Assembly (NCBI GenBank): GCA_035457705.1
Contig: DATIBD010000117.1
Location: 1 to 64,000 of the forward strand
From: DASPGQ01 sp035457705
GTDB lineage: Bacteria; Acidobacteriota; Vicinamibacteria; Marinacidobacterales; SMYC01
Reading direction: 5' to 3'
DNA length: 64,000 nucleotides
Below the pieces are notes generated by a model. The model saw only the letters and a program-made list of their open reading frames with translations, was not told the origin of the DNA and did no database searches. Position 1 is the first letter of the stretch. Each line of letters begins with the position of its first letter. Shown here one piece after another: positions 48,494-56,704 of this stretch. The position numbers and the translations under genes are program-made.

Positions 48494-48967
48494 TCAGATC
48501 CACCAGAAGAACAAACCCACCATGATCAACGCGATTGTGAATTTCGCTGCCGTGCCGAGCAATACGCCGAGAACGCTTCCCATCCCGCTCTTCAGGCTTG
48601 CGGTCACGTCGCGACTCCGCCAGAGCTCGAAAAGCACCGCTCCTGCCACCGGTCCCAACAACAGCCCCGGCAGGCCGAAAAAGATGCCTACGATGGCTCC
48701 CGCAATCGCTCCAAGCATGGCCCAACGGCTCCCACCCAGCCGCTCGACGCCAACGGCCCCCGCTACATAGTCGAGAACGTAGCCGAGCCCGGTGATCGCT
48801 CCGAGAACGATGAGCCCTCCGGGCCCCAAAGTCTCGAAGTCCGTGGCGATCGCGTAGACAAGCGCTCCAATCCATATGAGGATCGTCCCCGGCAAGAATG
48901 GAAGGACCGAACCGGCGATTCCCAGAACGAAGAGAACACCAACCAAGATATGGATTGCCGTCATCAT
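48494..48967 (-). CDS. DUF456 family membrane protein
   Basis: 157 residues. Four hydrophobic segments and many Gly residues: GIAGSVLPFLPGTILIWIG at the N-terminus is the DUF456 signature, followed by GGSRWAMLGAIAGAIVGIFF. The family is small inner-membrane proteins of unknown function. It is convergent with the sodC region. A stem-loop follows its stop. Confidence 0.85.
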   Translation of the reverse strand: MMTAIHILVGVLFVLGIAGSVLPFLPGTILIWIGALVYAIATDFETLGPGGLIVLGAITGLGYVLDYVAGAVGVERLGGSRWAMLGAIAGAIVGIFFGLPGLLLGPVAGAVLFELWRSRDVTASLKSGMGSVLGVLLGTAAKFTIALIMVGLFFWWI

Positions 48968-49261
48968 CCCGCCGCCTGTAGGCTCTTAAGAAAACCCGAC
49001 GAGAGAAACCACAATCCTGTGAATCCGCTTGAACTTCAACTCAGTATCCCGTAGGAAGTGTATCTCTCTTCCTTCTGGAGTGTTTACCTCTCTGGTTCAT
49101 GGAAGGGATGGCAGGCGGCCTGCTCTCAGTCCTCTTCCGCGCCATCCAGGCCAGTTCCTGGTAGCACCTGGATACCGGAGCCCCCCGATGGAGGATTACG
49201 GTAATCCGCTGATTGGTTTTGCGCTCTGGTCGAGACAAGATAGCCAACATCGGAGGATTCA

Positions 49262-49864
49262 ATGACTTACCAACCGAAGAACTTTAGCTCATTGCTCGGC
49301 ATGAGAGGTTTCAGCGACGGGCTGCTGAAGGATCATTTCGGTCTCTACGAAGGGTATGTCTCACAGACGAACGAGCTTCTCGAAAAGACTCGACGACTCA
49401 GTGAAACCGGGCTCGACTCGGCAGAGTTCTCGGAGCTCAAGCGTCGGCTGGGGTGGGAGTTCAATGGCATGCGCCTTCACGAGCTCTACTTCGCCAATCT
49501 CGGCGGCCGTGGCGGATCGCCTCGGGGCGAGCTCCTCGAGCTTTTGAAACGAACGTTCGGCAGCTTCGAAGCCTGGAACGATGAGTTCCAAGCGGTCGGA
49601 TCCATGCGGGGCGTCGGTTGGGCGATCTCGTACTACGACCCCAATGCCGACCAGCTCCTGAATCTGTGGATCGACGAGCACGACACCTACCATGCGGCCG
49701 GCTGCACGCCTCTCATCGTCATGGACGTCTGGGAACACGCGTTCGCCAAAGACTATGGCACCAACCGGGCGAGCTATATCACCGCTTTCATGGAGAATGT
49801 CGATTGGAACGTCGTGGAGAGCCGGCTCGCGGCCGCGGCATCCGAGGTTTCGGCCTCTCGATGA
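49262..49864 (+). CDS. sodB: Fe/Mn superoxide dismutase
   Basis: 200 residues. Metal ligands fit the family: KDHFGLYEGYV (first His), LHELYFANLGG (second His), and DVWEHAFAKDYG (Asp and third His). VGSMRGVGWAISYYDPNAD matches the usual core. It removes superoxide in the cytoplasm. The 295 bp upstream hold no gene and no promoter I could support. The family is slightly divergent in its N-terminus (MTYQPKNFSSLLGMRGFSDG). Confidence 0.9.
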   Translation: MTYQPKNFSSLLGMRGFSDGLLKDHFGLYEGYVSQTNELLEKTRRLSETGLDSAEFSELKRRLGWEFNGMRLHELYFANLGGRGGSPRGELLELLKRTFGSFEAWNDEFQAVGSMRGVGWAISYYDPNADQLLNLWIDEHDTYHAAGCTPLIVMDVWEHAFAKDYGTNRASYITAFMENVDWNVVESRLAAAASEVSASR

Positions 49865-49897
49865 GGCACTCGAATGACGCGAACGTAGGGACACTCA

Positions 49898-50020
49898 TTG
49901 AGCGGGAAGAAGTTCGCCGAGCTCGAAAAAGAGATCGGCGAGATCGGCGAGCTGCGCTCGAAGGCCGAAGCGACGGACGAGGACCTCACTAGCCTGCTAG
50001 CGGGCCCGAAAGGCCTCTGA
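49898..50020 (+). CDS. Possible 40-residue coiled-coil protein
   Basis: A TTG at 49898, with GTAGGG 8 bp upstream, opens a frame of 40 residues: KKFAELEKEIGEIGELRSKA, then a short tail ending LLAGPKGL. The heptad-like charged pattern suggests a coiled coil. It starts 33 bp after the superoxide dismutase stop and ends 7 bp before the converging NarL-type regulator. Nothing else supports it, so it may be a chance frame. Confidence 0.3.
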   Translation: MSGKKFAELEKEIGEIGELRSKAEATDEDLTSLLAGPKGL

Positions 50021-50027
50021 CCGGAGA

Positions 50028-50678
50028 TCATGCCTGGATGATCTCGTTCTTGATCGCGTAGCGAACGAGCTCGACCACGGAGTGGACGCCCAGTTTTCGC
50101 ATGATATTCGTCCGGTGCGTTTCGACCGTTTTCACGCTGATATCGAGGATATTTGCGATTTCCTTGTTGCTTCGTCCCTCGGCCAAGAGCTGGAGGATCT
50201 GAGTCTCGCGAGACGTCAGGCGGCGCAGCGGCTCGCCCTTGAGCGGCTTCACACCATCCAGATAGCCTTCGAGGACGATCTGGTGAACGTGTGAGGTGAA
50301 ATACGGCTTGCGTACGAGAAGCGATTCGACGGCGGCGACGAGCTTCGTCGTTGCGTCGGATTTCAAGATGTAGCCCCGGGCCCCGGCGTCGAGGACCTCC
50401 CGGATCAGGCTGTCCGAGTCATGGACGGTCAGAATCAGGACCTCGGTCTTGGGACAGCTCTGAACAATCTCACGCGTCGCTTCCACACCATTGAGCTCCG
50501 GCATCGACACGTCGAGAATCACCACATCCGGATTGAGCTCCTTGGCCTTGCTTACGGCTTCCCTCCCGGTCACGGCCTCTCCACACACGTTCCAGTCGGG
50601 ACGTGTCGCCAAGACCCCTCGGAGGCCCTTGCGCACGAGCTCGTGATCGTCTGCGAGCAGGATCTGGGGCACTCTCAT
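50028..50678 (-). CDS. NarL/LuxR-type response regulator (first of two paralogues)
   Basis: 216 residues. Receiver: ILLADDHELVRKGLRGVL (acidic pocket), VVILDVSMPELNG (phosphorylated Asp), GYILKSDA (Lys). The C-terminal LuxR helix-turn-helix reads LTSRETQILQLLAEGRSNKE, then ISVKTVETHRTNIMRKLG. It is near-identical in length and motif order to the gene at 55218 and ends in the same IIQA. It lies downstream of otsA, in the same direction, with a 335-bp gap that has no gene; a partly symmetric CTAGGGAAATCCCC in that gap at ~50760 could be an operator. Confidence 0.92.
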   Translation of the reverse strand: MRVPQILLADDHELVRKGLRGVLATRPDWNVCGEAVTGREAVSKAKELNPDVVILDVSMPELNGVEATREIVQSCPKTEVLILTVHDSDSLIREVLDAGARGYILKSDATTKLVAAVESLLVRKPYFTSHVHQIVLEGYLDGVKPLKGEPLRRLTSRETQILQLLAEGRSNKEIANILDISVKTVETHRTNIMRKLGVHSVVELVRYAIKNEIIQA

Positions 50679-51013
50679 GGCCCATCCCGCCGGAACATGG
50701 TAGCCAATCCTTTACGAATCATGCCCCAGGATAGTCCGGGGGAATGATTGAGGGAACTAGGGAAATCCCCAGCTTCTTTGAAAAATATCCCTTGGAGTCA
50801 CGATGACTCCTTCCGAAAGCCCATCGTGCCCCGCACGACCTGCATGCGGCGGACGAGCTGGTGTCGTCCCTGTCTCTCCCCGGGAAATACGGCAAGCAAA
50901 ATCAGTCGAGCGAGCCGTTCATCCCGACGAAAGCTGCGGTGTGCGTGGCGCGTACGATGCCCTAGTTCTCGATTGGTGGCTCATCGCCCAGATGCTCGTC
51001 GAAGCTCCTTTTC
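50679..51013. other. 335-bp interval with no gene
   Basis: Lies between the NarL-type regulator start and the otsA stop. No frame looks coding. The only structure of note is GGGAAATCCC near 50760, a possible regulator-binding palindrome within AACTAGGGAAATCCCCAG. Confidence 0.35.
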
Positions 51014-52462
51014 TTAGCTGCCCGACACCGCCTCCGGACCTGCGGCAGGCGATGCGATGGCGGGGGAATGCGATGGAGCTCGTCTTCCGTCGCCGCCGAG
51101 AGAATCTATGAAATCGTGGCCCCATCGTAGGGCGTCGTGCTCGATCACGCGACGACGCATCGATCTCATGCGGCTTCGCTGCTCGCGACCGTCGACCTCG
51201 AGTGCCATTGCCAACGTCTTCGCCGTCCCCTTCTCGTCCCAGGGATTGACGAAAAACGCCTCTCTCAGCTCGTTCGCCGCTCCGGCGAAGCGGCTGAGGA
51301 CGAGCGCACCCGAATCGTCGAGTCGCGAGGCCACATACTCTTTCGCCACCAGGTTCATCCCGTCTCGAAGGGGCGTCACCAGCAGTACGTCGGCCAGCCG
51401 GTAGAGCGCCGAGAGCTCCTCGGGAGAAACTCCTCGATACAGATACCACAACGGGACCCGGCCGCCTCGAGCGTGCCTCCCATTGATCTCTCCGACACGG
51501 CGCTCGACCTCCTCCTTTAGACGTCGATAGGCACGCACCCCGTTTCGCGTTGGCACCGCAACCTGGATGAAAACGGCTTCGTTCGCCCACCGTCCGTCGG
51601 TCTCGAGGAGCTCCCGAAACGCTCCGAATCGCATCGGAAGTCCCTTCGTGTAGTCCAGCCGGTCCACGCCGAGTATCACCTTGCGACCGGCCACGCGACG
51701 ATGCCACTGCTCGAGCCGGTTCGCAACTGCCGACGACCCGGCCCTCGCGGCGAGACTACAGGCGTCAACCCCGATGGGATGAACCTCGATTCGGCATCTC
51801 CCCGCTCGACTGCGGCGTTCGTCGACCCTGGCCTCTCCGAGCTCACGGCGAAAGGTTCTCACGAGATGGTGCGCGTAGTCTTTCGTTTGGACGCCAATGA
51901 CGTCCGCTTCGGCGAGGCTTCGAAGAAGCTCGGACGCCGCGGGAACGACTTCGAATATCTCGGCCGGCGGAAAGGGCGTATGTAGGAAGAATCCGATCCG
52001 CGCATTGGGCGCCTGGCGTCGAATCAACTGCGGAAGCAGCATGAGATGGTAGTCGTGTATCCAGATCCGGGAGTCCTCGGAGGAGTGGGCGTGTCGGGCG
52101 ACGACTTCGGCGAAACGCTCGTTGACCCTCTTGTAGCCTTCGTAGTCGCGCTCGTCGAGCTCGAATGTCTCGATGAAATGATGGAGGACCGGCCAGAGAA
52201 CGCCATTCGAGAATCCGTTGTAAAAACGCCGTCCGGCTTCGGCAGGGACGTCGACGTCGACGAAACGGAGCACACGCAGCTGGTCGACAACATCAGCCTC
52301 ATCGCCCGCCCCTAGATTTCCTATCCACAGGCTGTCGTCCGAGTCATGTAGGGGGGAGAGCCCGGCAACGAGGCCACCGGAGCTCGGCACCAGTGCCATT
52401 CGCCCCTCCGAGCGACGCATCGAAACGGGAAGTCGGTTCGAGACGAGAATCACTCGCCCCAC
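51014..52462 (-). CDS. otsA: Trehalose-6-phosphate synthase
   Basis: 482 residues from a GTG at 52462 (a GTG at 52453 is an alternative); earlier in-frame sequence overlaps the kinase gene. GT20-family motifs: VILVSNRLPV, WIHDYHLMLLPQLIRR, VDRLDYTKGLPMR and LRDGMNLVAKEYVASR. It makes trehalose-6-phosphate from UDP-glucose (or a similar donor) and glucose-6-phosphate, for osmotic and desiccation protection. No otsB phosphatase is encoded in the window. The NarX-like kinase lies 50 bp upstream in the same direction, so stress signalling may control it. Confidence 0.93.
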   Translation of the reverse strand: MGRVILVSNRLPVSMRRSEGRMALVPSSGGLVAGLSPLHDSDDSLWIGNLGAGDEADVVDQLRVLRFVDVDVPAEAGRRFYNGFSNGVLWPVLHHFIETFELDERDYEGYKRVNERFAEVVARHAHSSEDSRIWIHDYHLMLLPQLIRRQAPNARIGFFLHTPFPPAEIFEVVPAASELLRSLAEADVIGVQTKDYAHHLVRTFRRELGEARVDERRSRAGRCRIEVHPIGVDACSLAARAGSSAVANRLEQWHRRVAGRKVILGVDRLDYTKGLPMRFGAFRELLETDGRWANEAVFIQVAVPTRNGVRAYRRLKEEVERRVGEINGRHARGGRVPLWYLYRGVSPEELSALYRLADVLLVTPLRDGMNLVAKEYVASRLDDSGALVLSRFAGAANELREAFFVNPWDEKGTAKTLAMALEVDGREQRSRMRSMRRRVIEHDALRWGHDFIDSLGGDGRRAPSHSPAIASPAAGPEAVSGS

Positions 52463-52511
52463 GACGAGCCCCCCTTCCGCGCGGCCTCCGGTGGAGATTC
52501 TGGGAACGGCA

Positions 52512-53654
52512 CTATCCCTCTTCTTGGACACGCGCCATATCGGTGGGAAGCGTGGCGCGAACCTTCGTGCCCCAGTTGCCCGATTCAACTGTTAGTCGAC
52601 CGCCGAGCTGGTGCATTCGCTCTCGCATTCCGCGAATGCCGACGCCAAGGTCTTCCACCCCTTCCCCCTCTTCGGAAAGAACCGGCCGAGATATCCCGCG
52701 CCCCTGGTCTTCCACCTCGAGGCGAATTCGATCGCGGTGGGCAACGAGTCGAAGCTCGGCGTTCGGGCTTCCCGAGTGTCTCTGGACGTTGACAAGGCAT
52801 TCCTGCACGATCCGAAACAAAGCGGTCTCGACCTCGGGACGCAAACGCCCGAGGTCCGGCGACACTTCCACCCGAACCGCTACTCCACTCCCGTGGGTGA
52901 ACCCCTCGATAAAGTCCTGCAACGCAACCTCGAGGCCCAGCTCGTCGAGAAGAGGCGGGTAAAGCAGGTACGACATACTGCGCGTTTTCCGCGAGCAATG
53001 CTGCACGAGGGCGAGGCTCTCCGACAGGGCACTTTCATCCTGTTCCCCGAGCCGGCCTCTGACCGACGACTGCAGTCGAACCAGGTTCATCTCGAGGGCT
53101 GCTAGGTCCTGCCCGGTATTGTCATGCAGCTCGCGGGCGATGCGCCGGCGCTCCTCATCCCGTAGCTGCAGCAGGCGCGCCGACAGCCGATGAAGGGAAG
53201 ATTGAGCCCGTTTGCGCGCCGTGACATCGTAGAGGACGCCATCGTGAAACACGCGGCTTTGCTCCGAGTCTCGTGACGTACCGACCACGCTGATCATGAC
53301 CCAGCGTCGCGAGCCGTCTTTGCACCGCACCCGTGCCTCGAGTTCGCTCAAGGCCTCATCGCCGCACATGCGAAGAAACTGCTGACGGTGGGTCCGTGCG
53401 ACGAACAGTTCTTCCACAACGAGTTGCCGGCACAAATCCCCTGGCGAAGCGAACCTCAAGATTCTTGCCAGAGCGGGATTAGCCACCACGAAGCGTTGCT
53501 TTGCCGCGTCCATCCGAAAGATACCTACGGGGAAGTTCTCGAAGAGAGCTCGATAATCGATGGCATCAGCTCGTAGAAGCCGTGTCTCGGCCAGCCGCTT
53601 CCACGACCGAGAGAGACCATTCCACAAGCTACGGCTGCCGAAACCGTGATTCAT
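52512..53654 (-). CDS. PAS-domain sensor histidine kinase, NarX/HisKA_3 type
   Basis: 380 residues from the ATG at 53654 (GAGGGG upstream). A PAS domain (FENFPVGIFRMDAAKQRFVV through VLYDVTARKRAQ) precedes the phosphoacceptor RIARELHDNTGQDLAALEM and the HATPase domain with FRIVQECLVNVQRHSG and VGIRGMRERM. There is no transmembrane helix, so it is a cytoplasmic sensor. Such kinases usually pair with NarL-type regulators, and two are encoded in this cluster. The receiver-only gene is 37 bp upstream. Confidence 0.88.
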   Translation of the reverse strand: MNHGFGSRSLWNGLSRSWKRLAETRLLRADAIDYRALFENFPVGIFRMDAAKQRFVVANPALARILRFASPGDLCRQLVVEELFVARTHRQQFLRMCGDEALSELEARVRCKDGSRRWVMISVVGTSRDSEQSRVFHDGVLYDVTARKRAQSSLHRLSARLLQLRDEERRRIARELHDNTGQDLAALEMNLVRLQSSVRGRLGEQDESALSESLALVQHCSRKTRSMSYLLYPPLLDELGLEVALQDFIEGFTHGSGVAVRVEVSPDLGRLRPEVETALFRIVQECLVNVQRHSGSPNAELRLVAHRDRIRLEVEDQGRGISRPVLSEEGEGVEDLGVGIRGMRERMHQLGGRLTVESGNWGTKVRATLPTDMARVQEEG

Positions 53655-53691
53655 CGTGCCCCTCAGGGGAGCTCTCCGTGTCGTCCCCGCG

Positions 53692-54096
53692 TCACGATTC
53701 GTTCTCTCCACTGTCCCCGTTTTCCGCTGAGGAAACGACTCGCTCGATCTCGTCCAGGATTCGCAGCGCTCCCGCCGCTTTCGGCACGAACCCGTCGGCG
53801 CCAGCGCGCTTGCAGGCGGCCCGCACCTGTGCGCTGTCGTAGGTCGTCACCACGATCACCAGAACCGCAGGATGTCGACATCGAATTCTCATCGTCGCAT
53901 CCAGGCCGTTCATTTCTGGCATCTGCAGATCCATCAGCACCACGTCCGGTGCGAGCTCGGCAACTTTGTCAACGGCTTCGCGACCATTCTCTGCGGTTCC
54001 CACGACCTCGAGTTGCGGCTGAGCCTCGAGCAGCAGGGACAGAGACTTCCGCACCGCAGCCGAATCGTCCACCACGAGCGTACGAACTGGAACCAT
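53692..54096 (-). CDS. Receiver-only response regulator
   Basis: 134 residues from the ATG at 54096. It has the complete receiver pattern: RTLVVDDSAAVRKSLSLLLE, VVLMDLQMPEMNGLDA (phosphorylated Asp), VVTTYDS (Thr) and FVPKAAGA (Lys). No output domain follows. Such proteins often act as phosphate sinks or relays. It sits just upstream of the cytoplasmic NarX-like kinase and probably is its partner or a competitor for it. Confidence 0.88.
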   Translation of the reverse strand: MVPVRTLVVDDSAAVRKSLSLLLEAQPQLEVVGTAENGREAVDKVAELAPDVVLMDLQMPEMNGLDATMRIRCRHPAVLVIVVTTYDSAQVRAACKRAGADGFVPKAAGALRILDEIERVVSSAENGDSGENES

Positions 54097-54180
54097 TTCT
54101 CTCAAAGGCACGAACAAGAAGCAGAAAAGAGTCGCGGACAGGCCCGCTGGAACCGACCGAGACCGTTCGTTCCTAGTACC

Positions 54181-55050
54181 TTATCTTCGACCGGCGTCAC
54201 TCATTACCGGATCGGCCGCGACCTCCAGGGCATTCGTGACCTCTCGGACATCATCGACGTCTCTAACGATCCGCTCGGCGAGCAGCGCTTCGGCGCGCGA
54301 GCGAACCATTCCGGCGAGCGTGACTCTGCCAGCGTCCACTCCTATTTCCATGTTCTCCACATCAAAAACCTCACTAGCAAAAAGGGCTGACTCGAGCCGT
54401 CGGGCGAGGCGCTCGTCCCCGTCCCTGCCGTCCACGAGTTCTTTTGACTCGTGAACGACAAGATCGCTTACGACGGCGCCGACGCCTTCGGTGGCGAGGG
54501 CGAGGCGTTTCGCTCCGAGCTTGTCTTCTCTATCGTCGACGGAGCCTCGTAGGGTGTCTCGCTCGCCCGTCACTCCGACGCGGATGTCTTTCTTACCATG
54601 TCCGGGGTGTTTTGCGAGGGCGGCCAAGACGCTCGTCTCGATTTTTAGCTCGCCCAGGCGGCGCCGGAGCTCCTCGAGCTCCGAGTCGGGGCGCACACCG
54701 GGAACGACTGCGAGCTCGTTCCGCACCTCCATCGGACTGGCGACGTCCTCGGCAATCGCCGCGGCGAGCCCCCGAATCTCGTTGGCGGGGACCTGGCCTT
54801 TAAGCGTCACGACTGCGCCCTCAGTGTCTATTTCGATATCGAACGCGGACACTCGGCTCGACGACATTAACGCTGCTTTGACTCTGGCCGTGGTAACAGC
54901 TGCGGCGGCAGTCTCTCGGGCTTCGCGGAACTTCCCTCCCAAGTGCACGAGCCGCCACCTGAAGATACCGAGGGCTCCCACGAGGATCAAAGCGAAGAGA
55001 ACAAGGGTCCCGCCACGACGGGCCGCAGTGGGATCTACCTCCCTGCTCAT
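54181..55050 (-). CDS. Membrane-anchored protein with three BON domains
   Basis: 289 residues from the ATG at 55050; a GTG at 55107 is in frame. A transmembrane helix near the start (GGTLVLFALILVGALGIF) anchors it. Three BON modules follow: FDIEIDTEGAVVTLKGQVPA, DIRVGVTGERDTLRGSVDDR, and MEIGVDAGRVTLAGMVRSRA, each with the V(T)L.G.V core. BON domains bind membranes or polysaccharide and occur in osmotic-shock proteins such as OsmY. It shares its direction with the regulator and kinase genes around it, which points to an osmotic or envelope-stress role. Confidence 0.82.
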   Translation of the reverse strand: MSREVDPTAARRGGTLVLFALILVGALGIFRWRLVHLGGKFREARETAAAAVTTARVKAALMSSSRVSAFDIEIDTEGAVVTLKGQVPANEIRGLAAAIAEDVASPMEVRNELAVVPGVRPDSELEELRRRLGELKIETSVLAALAKHPGHGKKDIRVGVTGERDTLRGSVDDREDKLGAKRLALATEGVGAVVSDLVVHESKELVDGRDGDERLARRLESALFASEVFDVENMEIGVDAGRVTLAGMVRSRAEALLAERIVRDVDDVREVTNALEVAADPVMSDAGRR

Positions 55051-55217
55051 CAAAAGCTCACTGAAGCGCACGTTACCGGAGTGCCATCCGAAGGTCGATA
55101 CGGCCACTCCCGTAGAACGAGCCGGGATTTCCCTTAGTCCGTCGAGGGAGGAGCATTCCGGTGGTTCAGAACCGAGTCACGAGCCTGGATGTCGTCCGGC
55201 GCAGGCGCCGGGGATTG

Positions 55218-55868
55218 TCAAGCTTGGATGATGTCGTTCCGGATTGCGTAACGTACGAGCTCGCTCACGGAGTGAAGATCGAGCTTTTGCATGATGTTCG
55301 TTCGATGGGTCTCGACTGTCTTCACGCTGATGTTCAAAAGAGCGGCGACTTCCTTGTTGGCTTTCCCCTCGGCGAGAAGCTGCACCACCTCGCGCTCTCG
55401 AGGCGTCAACTGCTTGGGGCCTCTGGATTTTCCCGGGGCTCCGCCGGAAAGAAAACCTGCGAGAACGATTTCGGATACTTTCGGGGTGAAAAACGGTTCG
55501 TGCTTGGACAGAGACTCTACGGCGTTGAGGAGATGGCGGCTCGCGTCCGATTTCAGGAGGTAGCCCCTCGCTCCAGCGTTGAGCACCTCGCGGATGACAC
55601 TCTCCGATTCGTGCACGGTCAGAATCAGAATCTCCGCTTCGGGAAACCCCTTTACAATCTGCCGCGTCGCCTCGAGGCCGTTCAGCTCCGGCATGACGAT
55701 GTCCAGCACGATGACATCGGGTTTCAGGCACAGCGCCATCTCGACGGCTTCCCTCCCCGTCGCCGCCTCGCCCGCGACCTCGCAATCGGGCGCGTTCTCG
55801 AGGACACGTCGCAAGCCCGCGCGGATGATCTCGTGGTCATCGGCCAGAAGGACGCGTTTGGTACTCAT
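55218..55868 (-). CDS. NarL/LuxR-type response regulator (second of two paralogues)
   Basis: 216 residues from the ATG at 55868; a longer frame upstream is a shadow. Receiver motifs VLLADDHEIIRAGLRRVLEN, VIVLDIVMPELNGLEA and YLLKSDAS, and LuxR output domain LTPREREVVQLLAEGKANKE and ISVKTVETHRTNIMQKL. The linker differs from its paralogue at 50028 (FLSGGAPGKSRGPKQ). The pair flank the kinase, receiver and otsA genes, so they probably arose by duplication and may bind different promoters. It lies 67 bp downstream of the L,D-transpeptidase gene. Confidence 0.92.
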   Translation of the reverse strand: MSTKRVLLADDHEIIRAGLRRVLENAPDCEVAGEAATGREAVEMALCLKPDVIVLDIVMPELNGLEATRQIVKGFPEAEILILTVHESESVIREVLNAGARGYLLKSDASRHLLNAVESLSKHEPFFTPKVSEIVLAGFLSGGAPGKSRGPKQLTPREREVVQLLAEGKANKEVAALLNISVKTVETHRTNIMQKLDLHSVSELVRYAIRNDIIQA

Positions 55869-55935
55869 TCTTCTTGGGTGCTCCTTCACGATAGCACTGG
55901 ATAGCTCCGCGCTCCAAAATGGATCGATTGGGGGA

Positions 55936-56631
55936 CTACTCGGGGAGCTGCCAGGCGAGCTTGAGATCTTGGTGGAGGTCCTCGGTGAGCTGAACGAGAA
56001 CCGGCGCAGCTCTCTCGTCGAGCCAGTTGACCAGCTCGTGGATTCGGCTCGATTCCATGGCCGTGCAGCCGGCTGTCTTTCCGCTTGGCGAAGACCAAGC
56101 GTGGAGAAAGATACAAGACCCGGCGCCTTTCTTTCGATTCGGATTATGGCCAACGACGATTCCCCATACGTAGCCCGGGATCTCGCGCATCCGCTCCGAG
56201 GAATGCCAATCGGACGAGGACCTTCGGTCGGTGATACGGGCGTAATCTACGGATTCAGGGTCGTCGACGCATTCGACCGTTTCGGTCAGCTGTCTATAAG
56301 GCATCCGCAGGCCGGGGGCGGGTCTGTCGAACCCAAAAGCCTCCACGAGGTCGAACACACCGCCCGGGCTCCTACCGTCGCCTTCGACCTTCACGGGAAG
56401 CCTCGGGAGAATTCCGCGATGGAGGCCGAGACCGGCCGCGAGACCCCGCTCGCCAACGACGACGGGCCAGCTCTCTCCGACCCTCGTCCAATCCCGGGTA
56501 GCACGACTGCGTTGAAATCGGAAGAGTACGCCGGAAGTAGAATCGGCCGAGGGGGTGATCACGAGAACGAGCTGCGTGGAACCCGGGGGAATCGGGCTCG
56601 ACATCAGAGCCGTAACGAGCAACGCGAACAT
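55936..56631 (-). CDS. Exported L,D-transpeptidase-family (YkuD-like) protein
   Basis: 231 residues from the ATG at 56631, giving a signal peptide (MFALLVTALMSSPIPPG). The catalytic part shows GDGRSPGGVFDLVEAFGF and the active-site segment FLHAWSSPSGKTAGCTAM, with the His and the nucleophilic Cys (GCTAM). This group cross-links peptidoglycan or attaches proteins to it. It is divergent from the S41 protease gene, with 73 bp between starts. Confidence 0.87.
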   Translation of the reverse strand: MFALLVTALMSSPIPPGSTQLVLVITPSADSTSGVLFRFQRSRATRDWTRVGESWPVVVGERGLAAGLGLHRGILPRLPVKVEGDGRSPGGVFDLVEAFGFDRPAPGLRMPYRQLTETVECVDDPESVDYARITDRRSSSDWHSSERMREIPGYVWGIVVGHNPNRKKGAGSCIFLHAWSSPSGKTAGCTAMESSRIHELVNWLDERAAPVLVQLTEDLHQDLKLAWQLPE

Positions 56632-56704
56632 TGCACGGCCATTGTAACGCCGTCCTCGGGCTTTCCCGGGCTGCAAAAAACGGCTATCCTGTCCTGGTCG
56701 ACCT

